DNA from: Halanaerobium congolense
GTDB taxonomy: Bacteria > Bacillota > Halanaerobiia > Halanaerobiales > Halanaerobiaceae
Reading direction: 5' to 3'
NCBI RefSeq assembly: GCF_004366375.1
Contig: NZ_SOEF01000024.1
Span: 1 to 47,913, forward strand
Length of the DNA: 47,913 nucleotides
Positions 19,074 through 28,586 of this stretch are shown in pieces. The first letter of the stretch is position 1, and the number at the start of each line of letters is the position of its first letter. The notes under the pieces are model-generated. The model ran no database searches. It had not been told where the DNA came from and saw nothing but the letters and a program-made list of their open reading frames with translations. Both the position numbers and the translations under genes were made by a program.

Positions 19074-20024
19074 TTAATTTGCTTCACTTTCTGAGTCTCC
19101 ATCATTTTCTTCACTTTCCTCATCTGAATTAATTTCAGCTTCATTTTCTAATTGAAGATTTTCACTACTTTGAATTGATTCTCGATTAATTGAATTAAAA
19201 TTTTTGATAATCATTACTTCCTCTAATGTTATCTGATGTATAAAAAGATTTATATCCGCTTTTTGAGAAAGACCGTAGTTATCTGTTTCAACTGCTTCCA
19301 CTTCGCCAATTTTTAGGCCTGAGGGGAAATTGTTTGATAGACCAGAAGTTAAAACAACATCTCCTTTTTCTAGATCAGCATCCCAGGCGATACTATCCAT
19401 AATATTTGGTCTGTCATCCCTACCACTTCCTTTAACTAAGCCGATCTCTCTAGAATCAGTTCGGGCAATTATTCCACCCACAACAAAATTATGATCGGTA
19501 ATTAGTCTTACCTGAGCTGAGCTGCTGCCGACATTTTCTACTCTGCCAACTAAATAGCCCTGGTAACTAATAACAGGCATCCTTGCCTTTAAACCATCCT
19601 TGCTGCCTCGATTAATCGTAATTGTTTTTTCCCAGATCGAAGGAGAGTTTGCAATCACTTCTGCCCCAAGCATCTGATAATTAACTTTTTCTTTAAAATC
19701 TAGCAGTTCTCGCAAGCGTTGGTTTTCTCTATTTATATTTTCCAAAAATAGTATCTGTCTTTCTAAAACACTATTTCTCTGTCGAAGTTCTTTTATTTCC
19801 TGATTGATTTCATCAATAGAAAATAGAGTTATAAAAAAGTTTTTAACACTTTCAACTAGCTGATTTAATAAGTTAATGATCGGACTAATTAGATTATATA
19901 TTAGATCACTCAACCAATTAAATATGGGTAAATCTATTTCTGTAAAATAAATAAAACTAAAGACTAGTATAATAGAAATTAAAATTACTGCTGTGATTAA
20001 AGTATTCCTGTTAAAGTTAAACAA
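19074..20024 (-). CDS. mreC: Rod shape-determining protein MreC
   Basis: Membrane-anchored periplasmic scaffold that links MreB to PBP2/RodA. One N-terminal transmembrane helix (about 8-27) is followed by a coiled coil (about 60-105) and a beta-rich domain with NRGSKDGLKARMPVIS and GGIIARTDSREIGLVKGSG. The last 30 residues are strongly acidic (EINSDEESEENDGDSESE). That fits a halophile's exported protein, though this is inference. A GTG at 20033 overlaps the GGGGG ribosome site, so I choose the TTG at 20024 (316 residues). Confidence 0.93.
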   Translation of the reverse strand: MFNFNRNTLITAVILISIILVFSFIYFTEIDLPIFNWLSDLIYNLISPIINLLNQLVESVKNFFITLFSIDEINQEIKELRQRNSVLERQILFLENINRENQRLRELLDFKEKVNYQMLGAEVIANSPSIWEKTITINRGSKDGLKARMPVISYQGYLVGRVENVGSSSAQVRLITDHNFVVGGIIARTDSREIGLVKGSGRDDRPNIMDSIAWDADLEKGDVVLTSGLSNNFPSGLKIGEVEAVETDNYGLSQKADINLFIHQITLEEVMIIKNFNSINRESIQSSENLQLENEAEINSDEESEENDGDSESEAN

Positions 20025-20036
20025 CAGGTACACCCC

Positions 20037-21077
20037 CTATGAAAGTTTTTTGGGTGTAATTAAAATCTTTTTTAAAGAGTCAATTTCTTCTAAAGCCATT
20101 CCTGTTCCCTTAGCTACACAGTCTAAAGGTTCATCTGCAATATGAACGGGCATCTGTGTCTGATCAATTAGTAGTTTATCTAAACCCTGTAGTAAAGCTC
20201 CACCACCGGTTAATATTATACCTCTATCCATAACATCAGATGCTAGTTCAGGAGGTGTTTTTTCTAATGTCATTTTCACTGCGTCAATAATGTTAACCAC
20301 CGGTTCTTCTAAAGCTTTTTGTATTTCGGCTGCTGTAATTTCTATAGTTTTTGGTAAGCCGCTGACAAGGTCACGTCCTCTAATTTCTTTGCGGCCATCA
20401 GGATTATCACTGTAAGCTGCTCCAATATCTATTTTAATTTCCTCAGCAGTTCTTTCTCCAATCATTAAATTATACTTTCTTTTAACATACTGCACAATAG
20501 CAGCATCCATATCATCTCCACCAATTCTAATCGAGCGACTGGTTACAATCCCACCTAAAGAAATAACTGCAACTTCAGTAGTTCCACCACCAATATCAAC
20601 AATCATATTTCCAGTTGGTTCATGAACAGGCAAACCAGCACCAATAGCTGCTGCCATCGGTTCTTCTATCAAATATGCTTCTCTGGCGCCAGCATGAACA
20701 GCTGCATCAATAACAGCTCTTTTTTCAACTTCTGTCACCCCAGAAGGAACACAGATTATTATTCTAGGCCTAACCATTCGGCTCCTTTTATGAGCTTTAG
20801 TTATGAAATAACGGAGCATTGATTCTGTAACATCAAAATCGGCGATTACCCCATCCTTCATTGGTCTAACAGCAACAATATTTCCGGGTGTTCTACCTAT
20901 CATTCTTTTTGCTTCATCACCGACAGCAAGTACTTCCTGTTTATCCTTTTTAAGGGCTACAACTGAGGGCTCTCTAATTAAAATCCCCTTACCCTTAATA
21001 TAAACTAGTGTGTTTGCTGTCCCAAGGTCAACACCCATATCCCTTGAGAATGGTGCACTTAAAAATTTAAAAACCAT
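20037..21077 (-). CDS. mreB: Rod shape-determining actin homologue MreB
   Basis: Filament-forming actin-fold ATPase that guides side-wall synthesis. Motifs include the N-terminal phosphate-1 loop [24 protein letters not shown] and the C-terminal [15 protein letters not shown]. At 346 residues it has the normal MreB length. GAAAGGGG precedes the ATG. It heads mreBCD-mrdA-minCDE-rodA. A TATAAT on the minus strand (21087-21092 region) lies too close to the ribosome site to be a confident promoter; readthrough from radC after a 78-base gap is equally possible. Confidence 0.97.
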   Translation of the reverse strand: MVFKFLSAPFSRDMGVDLGTANTLVYIKGKGILIREPSVVALKKDKQEVLAVGDEAKRMIGRTPGNIVAVRPMKDGVIADFDVTESMLRYFITKAHKRSRMVRPRIIICVPSGVTEVEKRAVIDAAVHAGAREAYLIEEPMAAAIGAGLPVHEPTGNMIVDIGGGTTEVAVISLGGIVTSRSIRIGGDDMDAAIVQYVKRKYNLMIGERTAEEIKIDIGAAYSDNPDGRKEIRGRDLVSGLPKTIEITAAEIQKALEEPVVNIIDAVKMTLEKTPPELASDVMDRGIILTGGGALLQGLDKLLIDQTQMPVHIADEPLDCVAKGTGMALEEIDSLKKILITPKKLS

Positions 21078-21155
21078 TTATTTAAACCCCTTTCAAATTA
21101 TATAAACTTAGATTAAAAACTTAAATTAAATTTAATTAAAATAAAATATCAAAAA

Positions 21156-21851
21156 TCAAAATAAAGATTTTTCCTTAAAACTTAAATATTTATCACCGGC
21201 AATTATAATATGATCGATAACTTCAATTCCAATTATTTTTCCTGTTTTAACCAATTTTTTGGTAATGCTTAGATCGTCAGCACTTGGTGTCGGGTCACCA
21301 CTTGGATGATTATGAACAAGAATCACAGCTGCACTGCTGCGTCTAATTGCCTCTTTAAAAACTTCTCTTGGATGGACAATTGAACTTGACAGCCCTCCCC
21401 GAGAAATTTCCGGAACCGCAATCACCTTATTTTTGACATCTAAGAGTATTACTCGTAAAACTTCCTGTTTTAAAAATCTCATTTCACCAGCCAGTAATTC
21501 TGCAGCTTGAATTGGATTACTTACTAAATCTTTTTGCTGGTTTTTTAAAGTTCTAATTCTACAGCTTAATTCTACTACTGCTTTAATTTGAGCAGCTTTA
21601 GCAGTTCCTATTCCATTAATCTGCTGCAGTTCTTCACAGCTTAAATCCTGAAGACCTGTTAACCCTCCATAAAAACTTAATAAATCTTGTGCCAGTTCTA
21701 CAGCAGTTCGGTCCTTATTTCCTGTCCTGATTATTAAGGCCAAAAGTTCTGCTGTTGATAAATATTTACTACCTTTTTTTAAAAGCTTTTCTCTTGGTCT
21801 TTCCTCTGCTGGTAATTCTTTGATGGTAAAATTGGTCTGAAGACCATCCAT
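21156..21851 (-). CDS. radC: RadC/YsxA-family JAMM-domain protein
   Basis: A 231-residue member of the RadC family. Helix-hairpin-helix residues (INGIGTAKAAQIKA) are in the N-terminal half. The zinc JAMM motif HNHPSGDPTPSADD is in the C-terminal half. Despite its name, a repair function is not well supported for the family. AAAGGGG is best spaced for the ATG at 21851 rather than one 11 codons earlier, which leaves 19 bases after maf. The maf-radC-mre order is conserved in Firmicutes. Confidence 0.92.
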   Translation of the reverse strand: MDGLQTNFTIKELPAEERPREKLLKKGSKYLSTAELLALIIRTGNKDRTAVELAQDLLSFYGGLTGLQDLSCEELQQINGIGTAKAAQIKAVVELSCRIRTLKNQQKDLVSNPIQAAELLAGEMRFLKQEVLRVILLDVKNKVIAVPEISRGGLSSSIVHPREVFKEAIRRSSAAVILVHNHPSGDPTPSADDLSITKKLVKTGKIIGIEVIDHIIIAGDKYLSFKEKSLF

Positions 21852-21870
21852 CAAAATTAGCCCCTTTCTT

Positions 21871-22476
21871 TTATAGGATTCCATAGTTGAATTTATCTAA
21901 TAGTCTTGCCAGTTGATGGATCGGCAAGCCCATTACTGAATGATATGAGCCTTTTATTTCTTCCACAAAAAGACCCCCAAAACCCTGAATAGCATATGAA
22001 CCAGCTTTATCCATTGGTTCTCCTGTTTCTACGTAACTGTTTATTTCTTTTTGGCTCATCTTGGTCATTGTTACATCGGTTAAATTATAATCAACATGAC
22101 TTTCTTTGTTTTGCGAATTTAAAACTGCAACTCCTGTAATTACCTGGTGATCGCTGCCACTTAAAGTCTGCAGCATTTTCTTGGCTGCTGCTTCATCTTC
22201 TGGTTTGCCAAGTATTTTTTGATCATAAACAACTATTGTATCTGCTGCAATAACTATCGCATCTTCTACTAGATTTGAGACAGATTTAGCCTTTTCTAAA
22301 GCCAGTGTTTTTACCAGTTCAATCGGATCATCACTGGTGAAATTTTCTTCATCTATTTTTGAAGGAACGATTGTAAATTTCAAATTCAATTTTTTTAATA
22401 TCTCTTCTCTACGAGGAGAAGCAGATGCTAAAACTAATTTTAAATCATTTGTAACATTATTTGCTTTTTTAATCAT
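21871..22476 (-). CDS. maf: Maf family nucleotide pyrophosphatase
   Basis: A 201-residue Maf protein. The family hydrolyses dTTP, UTP and modified nucleotides and has been linked to septum control. Motifs: LASASPRREEILKKL near the N-terminus, the DTIV active-site region, LGKPEDEAAAKKML, ITGVAVL, and KAGSYAIQGFGGLFVEEIKGSY. Its start overlaps the last base of the preceding membrane protein gene, so translation is probably coupled. GGAGGTAATTTTTA precedes the ATG. Confidence 0.95.
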   Translation of the reverse strand: MIKKANNVTNDLKLVLASASPRREEILKKLNLKFTIVPSKIDEENFTSDDPIELVKTLALEKAKSVSNLVEDAIVIAADTIVVYDQKILGKPEDEAAAKKMLQTLSGSDHQVITGVAVLNSQNKESHVDYNLTDVTMTKMSQKEINSYVETGEPMDKAGSYAIQGFGGLFVEEIKGSYHSVMGLPIHQLARLLDKFNYGIL

Positions 22477-22997
22477 TAAAAATTACCTCCAGTAATCGAA
22501 AATGGTAAATGTTTAAGAGTAAAATAGCTAACAAGTCCAACCCCAAATCCAGTTGGCAGAGCCAGTAAAATCAAAAATGGTAAATAATAAAATATGCCGA
22601 GATTAGAAATAATCAAATAAGCTGCTGTGATTTGGGCAGTGTTATGAGCTACAGCTCCGATAATACTAATCCCTATCAAAGAAAGGTAGTCTTTGAGAAA
22701 ATAATAAGCTAAATACATCAAGAGAAAACTTAAAATACCGCCACTAAAACTTAAATAAAAATTTATTGTCATAAATGTCCCTGCCAGCAGTGAGCCCAAT
22801 ATAACCCTAAAAATAACTACTTGAAAAGCAGCAGGAAATCCAAATAACGAAATTGCAATTAAAGAAACAATATTGGCCAGCCCCAGCTTTGCTCCCGGAA
22901 CAACTGCAGTTAGCGGAAAAAAACTTTCTACTAAATGCAGAACAAGTCCTAAAGAAATTAAAAGTGAAATAACTACAATTTTTCTAGTTTTTTTCAT
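22476..22997 (-). CDS. Gx-type/Hpre_diP_synt_I family membrane protein
   Basis: A 173-residue protein with five or six hydrophobic helices. It begins KKTRKIVVISLLISLGLVLH and has VPGAKLGLANIVSLIAISLFG. That resembles the family labelled heptaprenyl diphosphate synthase component I or Gx transporter, which is similar to ECF substrate-binding subunits. The substrate is unknown; earlier isoprenoid naming may be wrong. It starts one base after the stop of the NusG-domain-II gene and overlaps maf by one base, so the three are tightly coupled. Confidence 0.82.
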   Translation of the reverse strand: MKKTRKIVVISLLISLGLVLHLVESFFPLTAVVPGAKLGLANIVSLIAISLFGFPAAFQVVIFRVILGSLLAGTFMTINFYLSFSGGILSFLLMYLAYYFLKDYLSLIGISIIGAVAHNTAQITAAYLIISNLGIFYYLPFLILLALPTGFGVGLVSYFTLKHLPFSITGGNF

Positions 22998-22998
22998 C

Positions 22999-23406
22999 TT
23001 ACCAGCTCATCCCATCTATATCTGAATCAGTACTTTCCAGCCAGAGGCTTAAAGAGTTTGGTACACAGACTATAATTGGTCCTTCACGGTCTATCCAACC
23101 GGTCTTTTCGCAAATCTTAAGTGGATCATCTGCTGGTGCTTCTAAAACACGCACTCTGCCCTGATTAACCTCAATAATATGAGTTCCAATTAGCCCTTCT
23201 ACTTCAAAAACTATTGGTTTTTCATAACTATCTGCTACAGGAACTGTTTTGATCAACTCATTATCCAGTTGAACCTTTAACAGCAATTCAGCATCCGATT
23301 CAGAGGCAAAATAATAGAAAGGAATAACCAAAAGTGCTAAAGCCAAAAGAACTACAAAGATAATTAAAATTTTATCATAAAATGTCAAAATATCTGTTAT
23401 TTTCAA
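22999..23406 (-). CDS. NusG domain II-containing membrane-anchored protein
   Basis: A 135-residue protein with one N-terminal membrane helix (about 12-33). The extracytoplasmic domain resembles NusG domain II (IGTHIIEVNQGRVRVLEAPADDPLKICEKTGWI, with a long central gap). The CVPNSLSLWLE end is typical of the family. Such proteins often lie beside the Gx-type membrane protein and near Rnf or flavin-transfer genes; the function is unknown. The start codon is TTG with a GTGGTG site. A promoter lies at 23449-23477. Confidence 0.82.
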   Translation of the reverse strand: MKITDILTFYDKILIIFVVLLALALLVIPFYYFASESDAELLLKVQLDNELIKTVPVADSYEKPIVFEVEGLIGTHIIEVNQGRVRVLEAPADDPLKICEKTGWIDREGPIIVCVPNSLSLWLESTDSDIDGMSW

Positions 23407-23448
23407 TTATATTCACCACTAATTTCTTTTTTACTACCATTACTATAT

Positions 23449-23477
23449 ATTTTAACATCTTTAGACGCTGATGTCCA
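23449..23477 (-). promoter_or_regulatory. Promoter of the NusG-II/Gx/maf/radC unit
   Basis: Minus strand TGGACA (23472-23477), 17-base spacer, TAAAAT (23449-23454). It lies immediately after the rnf terminator and 43 bases before the first start codon. The same hexamers and spacing occur before transketolase. Confidence 0.62.
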
Positions 23478-23502
23478 CAGTTTAACGCTTAGTTTAAAGC
23501 TT

Positions 23503-23535
23503 AAGAAAAAACCCGTCCTTATAGAAGAACGGGTT
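23503..23535 (-). terminator. Terminator of the rnf operon
   Basis: Minus strand AACCCGT/ACGGGTT stem (7 bp, extended by CTT/AAG) followed by TTTTTTC. It lies 30 bases beyond the rnfB stop and separates rnf from the following unit. Confidence 0.85.
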
Positions 23536-23564
23536 CTTTAGTTATTTAGATTTTAATTTAAATT

Positions 23565-24557
23565 CTATTCTTCATCTTTATAAAAAAGATCTACTGCATC
23601 TACATTACAAGCTTCAAAACAAAGACCACATTGAATACATATTTCTTGATCAATCTCATGCAGTTTTTTTACTTCTCCTTCAATTGCATCAACCGGACAA
23701 GCTTTTGCACAGAGAGTACAGCCAACACAGTTATCATTAATTTCAACTTTTTCAATCATTCTTCCCTGAAATTCAATTGTGCCAGTTGGACAAACTTCTG
23801 CACACTTACCACAGTTAACACATTTTTCATAATCTATTACAGCTAAATTATCTTTCATCTCAATTGCATCAACCGGACAGGTTTTTGCACAGAGGCTGCA
23901 GCCGATACAGCCAACCTCACAAGTTTTACGTACTATTTTACCTGTATTGTGGGATGAACATCTGATATGAGTTTTAGCTGAAAGAGGTGCCAGTAAAAGA
24001 ATATTACGTGGACATTCTTCCACACATTTACCACAGCCGGTACATTTTTCTGGATCAATTTGTGGTAAGCCATTTTCGCTCATAATAATCGCATCAAAAG
24101 GACAAACTACCTCACAATCTCCAAAACCAAGGCAGCTGTACTGGCATTCTTTTTCGCCACCATTAACAGCATTTGCCGCTTTACAGGTTTTAATACCCTG
24201 GTATTTACCGGATTTGGTAGTTTCTTTAATTCCACCACCACATAATAATTCGGCAACTACCTTATCTGAACTATCAGCATCAGCACCCATAATATCTGCA
24301 ATATTAGAAGAAACTTTGTCTCCTCCAACAGGACAACCGCCAACAGGTGCTTCTCCATTAACTACTGCTTCTGCAAAAGCACTACAACCTGCATAACCAC
24401 AGGCACCACAGTTAGCACCAGGTAAAGCATCATTTACTTTTCCAACTCGTGGATCCTGTTCTACCTTAAAGTGTACTGAGGCAAAACCTAAACCTGCAGC
24501 TAAAAATGCTGCAATTCCTCCCATACTAATCAAAGAATATAAATATGTTGGATTCAT
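23565..24557 (-). CDS. rnfB: Electron transport complex protein RnfB (multi-ferredoxin)
   Basis: Cytosolic iron-sulfur subunit that takes electrons from ferredoxin into the Rnf complex. One N-terminal membrane helix is followed by the Fe-S domain CGACGYAGC (about 50-58, closing cysteine in GGCP). Six further cysteine groups of ferredoxin type run to the C-terminus: GDCEVVCP, CTGCGKCVEECP, CIGCSLCAKTCP, CVNCGKCAEVCP, CVGCTLCAKACP and CIQCGLCFEACN. At 330 residues it is much longer than the E. coli subunit (about 190) and like those of anaerobic Clostridia. It is the last gene of rnfCDGEAB. Confidence 0.95.
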   Translation of the reverse strand: MNPTYLYSLISMGGIAAFLAAGLGFASVHFKVEQDPRVGKVNDALPGANCGACGYAGCSAFAEAVVNGEAPVGGCPVGGDKVSSNIADIMGADADSSDKVVAELLCGGGIKETTKSGKYQGIKTCKAANAVNGGEKECQYSCLGFGDCEVVCPFDAIIMSENGLPQIDPEKCTGCGKCVEECPRNILLLAPLSAKTHIRCSSHNTGKIVRKTCEVGCIGCSLCAKTCPVDAIEMKDNLAVIDYEKCVNCGKCAEVCPTGTIEFQGRMIEKVEINDNCVGCTLCAKACPVDAIEGEVKKLHEIDQEICIQCGLCFEACNVDAVDLFYKDEE

Positions 24558-24577
24558 TTAATTTACTGCCACCTCCA

Positions 24578-25168
24578 CTACATTGAGATGAGACCGGAGA
24601 AGCCCATAAAAGCCATAGCCATAATTCCCGCAATAATCAGGGTAACTGGCACACCTTTTAGTACTCCCGGTACATCGCCAAATTCTAATTTTTCTCTCAA
24701 ACCTGCCATTAACACAATTGCTAGAGTAAAACCAACACCAGCTCCAAATCCAAAAACTACACTGGCAATAAAACTGTAGCCATTAAGTGGAATCAGTAAA
24801 GCCAATCCCATGATAGCACAGTTAGTTGTGATTAACGGAAGGAAAATACCTAATGCTTTATATAAAACCGGACTTGTTTTCTTAATAAACATTTCTACAA
24901 ACTGTACCAGAGATGCAATAACAATAATAAATGAAACATACTGCAAAAATGGTAAGTTAAAAGCTTCTAAGATGAAAGTATTAATCATCCAGGTTGCTGC
25001 AGCAGTTAGAGTCATAACAAAAGTTGTAGCAAGACCCATACTGAAAGCTGTTTCAACCTGTTTGGATACACCTAAGAAAGGGCAGATCCCTAAAAATCTA
25101 ATTAAAACAAAGTTATTTATTAAAACAGTACTAATAAATAATAATAATATTTGTGTGAATTCTTCCAT
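24578..25168 (-). CDS. rnfA: Electron transport complex protein RnfA
   Basis: A 196-residue membrane subunit with six helices. Signatures are LINNFVLIRFLGICPFLGVSK and ITTNCAIMGLALL, each with the cysteine thought to help hold an iron-sulfur centre between RnfA and RnfE. It overlaps rnfE by one base and is followed by rnfB after 20 bases. GGGAGGGT precedes the ATG. Confidence 0.96.
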   Translation of the reverse strand: MEEFTQILLLFISTVLINNFVLIRFLGICPFLGVSKQVETAFSMGLATTFVMTLTAAATWMINTFILEAFNLPFLQYVSFIIVIASLVQFVEMFIKKTSPVLYKALGIFLPLITTNCAIMGLALLIPLNGYSFIASVVFGFGAGVGFTLAIVLMAGLREKLEFGDVPGVLKGVPVTLIIAGIMAMAFMGFSGLISM

Positions 25169-25776
25169 TATTTACCCTCCCTGCTGATTTGATTCATAAT
25201 ACCAACCAGAATTCCTAAAGTAATAAAAGCTCCAGCAGGTAGTACCATAATAACCATTGGACGATACCATTCACCTAATACTTGAAATCCAAAAATTGAT
25301 CCCATACCGAAAACTTCTCTGATTATACCTAAGAGAGTTAAAACCCAGGTAAAACCAATTCCCATCCCCAGCCCATCTGCGATAGCTCTGTGAGTAGGAT
25401 TTTTAGAAGCAAAAGCTTCCTGACGTCCTAAGATCAAACAGTTAACAACAATTAGAGGAATAAAGATACTTAGTGATGCTGCAATTCCAGGGAAAAATGC
25501 CTTTAGAAAATAATCTGTAAAGGTTACGAATGTAGCAATAATTAATATGTAACTTGGAATCCTTACATTTGCTGGAATCAACTTTTTAATAATTGAAATT
25601 ACGATTTCAGACATAATCAAAACAAATGATGTTGCTAATCCCATTGCCAGACCATTTGAAGCTGTGTTAGTTACAGCTAATGTTGGACACATACCAATTA
25701 CTAAACGAATAATTGGGTTTTCTGCCCAGAGTCCATTTGTAAAGTCTTTAACTAGTTCTTTAAAATTCATAGACAT
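25168..25776 (-). CDS. rnfE: Electron transport complex protein RnfE
   Basis: A 202-residue six-helix membrane subunit and pseudo-symmetric partner of RnfA. LVIGMCPTLAVTNTASNGLAMG and VVNCLILGRQEAFASKN carry the matching cysteines. It overlaps rnfG and rnfA by one base each. A second in-frame ATG two codons in is an equally possible start. Confidence 0.96.
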   Translation of the reverse strand: MSMNFKELVKDFTNGLWAENPIIRLVIGMCPTLAVTNTASNGLAMGLATSFVLIMSEIVISIIKKLIPANVRIPSYILIIATFVTFTDYFLKAFFPGIAASLSIFIPLIVVNCLILGRQEAFASKNPTHRAIADGLGMGIGFTWVLTLLGIIREVFGMGSIFGFQVLGEWYRPMVIMVLPAGAFITLGILVGIMNQISREGK

Positions 25777-26336
25777 TAATTTCCACCTCCATAAACATCG
25801 GTAATTGTACTAACTGCTTCTTCAATAATTCTGGTAACACTTACGGAAGATATTGTTGCACCAGCGATTGCCTGCACTTCTGTTTCTTTAGAAGGCGGAG
25901 TTTTTATTACATTATATTCACCAAAAACTTTATTTTCGAAATTAGACTTAAATTCAGCTTCTGTTATTCTTGCTCCTAAACCAGGAGTTTCTTCGTGGTT
26001 TAAAACACTGAATTTATAAATCTCTTGGTTATCAAGGTTAACACCAACCATAACATCGATCATACCATTATAGCCACCACCACTGTTCTGATAAGCTACT
26101 CCTATTCGATTGCCATCAGCATCAAAACCTTCAAAGAAAATTTGGCCATTTTTTTCTACTTCCTCAACTTCTTCAGCTCCAGGAAGAACTTCGCTAATTG
26201 CCAATCTTTGAGTTTCAGCCTGATTAGCCTGAATATAGGGAGTAGTCCATTCATAAACAAAGGTTAAAATTAAAGCAGATACTATACCAATTGTAGCTAG
26301 AGTAAGAATTAAATTTTTTGTGCTATTCTTTTCCAT
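25776..26336 (-). CDS. rnfG: Electron transport complex protein RnfG (flavin-binding)
   Basis: A 186-residue subunit with one N-terminal membrane helix and an extracytoplasmic FMN-binding domain. The covalent flavin site is in AIAGATISS near residue 163, where family members have SGAT-x-T/S. Here the acceptor hydroxyl would be a serine. EETPGLGARI is also typical. Attachment needs a flavin transferase (ApbE), which is not in this window. It abuts rnfD by a single base. Confidence 0.93.
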   Translation of the reverse strand: MEKNSTKNLILTLATIGIVSALILTFVYEWTTPYIQANQAETQRLAISEVLPGAEEVEEVEKNGQIFFEGFDADGNRIGVAYQNSGGGYNGMIDVMVGVNLDNQEIYKFSVLNHEETPGLGARITEAEFKSNFENKVFGEYNVIKTPPSKETEVQAIAGATISSVSVTRIIEEAVSTITDVYGGGN

Positions 26337-27245
26337 TTATTTCACCTCTCCCAAACTACGAGGTCTTGTATAACGATCAATTAGTGGTACTGCAGTGTTC
26401 ATTAATAAAATACTATACATAACTCCTTCTGGATATCCACCCCAGAGTCTGATTACAACAACAAGTAATCCAGCTCCAAGTCCAAAAATCCAGCGTCCAT
26501 TTTTAGTTGTCGGACTGGAAACCATATCAGTTGCCATAAATAAAGCTCCGAGCATTAAACCTCCACCAAAAAGATGGAAAATAGGATCTGCACCAAAAGC
26601 AAAGGTTCCAACAAATACAGTTCCAACCATTGCCAGTGGAATTCTCCAGTTTACATAACCCTTATATAAAAGATAAGCAAAACCTAATAATAATGCCAGG
26701 GCTGAAGTTTCTCCGAGTGATCCACCAATTTGGCCGACAAAAAGATTCCAGGTATCAGTTGCTATACCATCCATCTTCATCTTACTTAAAGGAGTAGCAG
26801 TGGAAACTCCATCTACTGTCCAGGTTGTCATTAATACCGGATAAGCAGCTGTTAAAAAAGCTCTACCAACTAAAGCCGGGTTAAATGGATTTTGACCTAT
26901 ACCACCAAAAACCTGTTTACCAAGTCCAATAGCAACAACTGAACCAAAAAAAGCTGTCCAAAGTGGAATAGATGGTGGAAGTGTTAGTGCTAAAAGTAGA
27001 CCTGTTACTACTGCACTTCCGTCATCAATAGCAATTTTCTTATTTCTAACTTTTTGAAATATGTACTCAGTTAAAACCGCACCAACTACAGCTGTCAGAA
27101 CCACAGATATTGCTCTTGCTTTAAAGAAATATACTGCAGCAAATACTGCTGGCAGAAGGGCAAGAACAACTGACCACATTATTTTTTTTACAGAGTCCTG
27201 TGATCTGACATGTGGTGAGGATGTTACAATTAATTCATTATTCAT
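26337..27245 (-). CDS. rnfD: Electron transport complex protein RnfD
   Basis: A 302-residue membrane subunit of the NqrB/RnfD family with about nine helices. It begins with the cytosolic SSPHVRSQDSVKKIMW and has FNPALVGRAFL. The flavinylation stretch STATPLSKMK has the acceptor threonine. GGAGG precedes the ATG. It lies between rnfC (15-base gap) and rnfG. Confidence 0.95.
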   Translation of the reverse strand: MNNELIVTSSPHVRSQDSVKKIMWSVVLALLPAVFAAVYFFKARAISVVLTAVVGAVLTEYIFQKVRNKKIAIDDGSAVVTGLLLALTLPPSIPLWTAFFGSVVAIGLGKQVFGGIGQNPFNPALVGRAFLTAAYPVLMTTWTVDGVSTATPLSKMKMDGIATDTWNLFVGQIGGSLGETSALALLLGFAYLLYKGYVNWRIPLAMVGTVFVGTFAFGADPIFHLFGGGLMLGALFMATDMVSSPTTKNGRWIFGLGAGLLVVVIRLWGGYPEGVMYSILLMNTAVPLIDRYTRPRSLGEVK

Positions 27246-27260
27246 TATTGGTTATCCTCC

Positions 27261-28586
27261 TTAATTCTCTTCTCTTTTTTTCGCCATTACCTGTGCCTTA
27301 CCAAGACGCAGATGATGTACCAGAGGTATTTTAGCCGGACAGACAAAAGAACATGATCCACATTCAATACAGCTTAATACCTGCCATTCTTCTAATTCTT
27401 CTACCATATCATGTTTTGCATAATTAACCAGCTGAGTCGGCATTAAAAACATAGGACAGGCATCAACACATCTTGCACAGTTAATACAAGGAGAAGGTTC
27501 AAAATCTTCTACCTCATCTTTAACTAAAACAAGAATTCCTGATGTACCTTTTACAGTAGGAATATTAAGATGTTTTTGGGCAGCTCCCATCATTGGTCCA
27601 CCTGTTATTACCTTAGCTGCACTATCCTTAAGTCCTCCAGCCTGTTCAACAAGTTCAGCAATACTTGTACCAATTCGATAAATTAAGTTCTGAGGAGAGT
27701 TAATTCCTCTACCCGTGATAGAAATTGACCTTTCATAAAGCGGCTTTCCATCTCTAATTGCATCTGCAACAGCTGCTGCTGTAGAAGTATTGTTTACTAC
27801 AACCCCTACATCAAGCGGCAGACCTCCAGCCGGTACTTCTCGACTGATTAAAGCCTCAATCAACATTTTTTCTCCACCCTGTGGGTATTTAGTTTCTAAA
27901 GCCTGAACTTCGATATTATCATCATTTTTGGCAGCATCCTGCATACTTTCTATGGCCTCAGGTTTATTTTCTTCAATACCAATAATTCCTTTGGGTGCAC
28001 CTGATGCTTTCATTAACGCTTTTAAACCAAAAATAATACTTTTCGGTCTTTCTACCATCACCCGATGGTCAACAGTTAAATAAGGTTCGCATTCTGCACC
28101 ATTTAAGATTACATAATCAACATTTTTGTCATCTGGAACAGATACTTTTACATGGGTCGGAAACATCGCTCCACCCATACCAACTATTCCTGCTTCTCTA
28201 ATGATATTTCTAATTTCTCCTGCTTCCAGTTCATCTAAGCTCTCATGTTTATCTAAACCAGAATTTAGAGTATCTTCGTCTGCCGCTTCAATTACTACAG
28301 CATCAACAGTGTTACCACCTGGATCAGTTACCTTTCTAATGTCTTTTACAGTACCTGACACAGAAGCATGAATAGGAGCACAGACAAAACTATCACCATC
28401 AGCAATTTTTTGTCCTAAATCAACCTGATCACCTTTTTTGACAAGAGCCTTTAAAGGCGCACCAATATGTTGCTTGATTGGGATTATAACTTCTTCAGGT
28501 CTTTTAGCATTTTTTAAGGGTTTATCCTTTGTTAATTCCTTATTATACTCAGGATGTATCCCCTGTTTAAAAGTCAACGCTTTCAC
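27261..28586 (-). CDS. rnfC: Electron transport complex protein RnfC
   Basis: A 441-residue soluble subunit with NADH/FMN and iron-sulfur sites, where NAD is reduced. It begins with the RnfC barrel-sandwich domain (GIHPEYNKELT, PLKALVKKGDQVDLGQKI). The NADH/FMN-binding SLBB-type core includes GAGIVGMGGAMFPTHVK-like residues and NGAECEPYLT. Two ferredoxin motifs, CINCARCVDACP and CIECGSCSFVCP, lie near residues 370-420. The start is GTG with AAGGGGTG upstream. It is the first gene of rnfCDGEAB. Confidence 0.95.
   Translation of the reverse strand: MKALTFKQGIHPEYNKELTKDKPLKNAKRPEEVIIPIKQHIGAPLKALVKKGDQVDLGQKIADGDSFVCAPIHASVSGTVKDIRKVTDPGGNTVDAVVIEAADEDTLNSGLDKHESLDELEAGEIRNIIREAGIVGMGGAMFPTHVKVSVPDDKNVDYVILNGAECEPYLTVDHRVMVERPKSIIFGLKALMKASGAPKGIIGIEENKPEAIESMQDAAKNDDNIEVQALETKYPQGGEKMLIEALISREVPAGGLPLDVGVVVNNTSTAAAVADAIRDGKPLYERSISITGRGINSPQNLIYRIGTSIAELVEQAGGLKDSAAKVITGGPMMGAAQKHLNIPTVKGTSGILVLVKDEVEDFEPSPCINCARCVDACPMFLMPTQLVNYAKHDMVEELEEWQVLSCIECGSCSFVCPAKIPLVHHLRLGKAQVMAKKREEN

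Noticed and set aside
21078-21155. Promoter for mreB (TATAAT with 17-base spacer to TTTAAG)
   Set aside because: The -35 match is poor and the predicted transcript start would fall on the ribosome-binding site, so it is left as undecided.
24810-25187. 125-codon plus-strand frame opposite rnfA
   Set aside because: Antisense shadow of rnfA; no family features and no ribosome-binding site.
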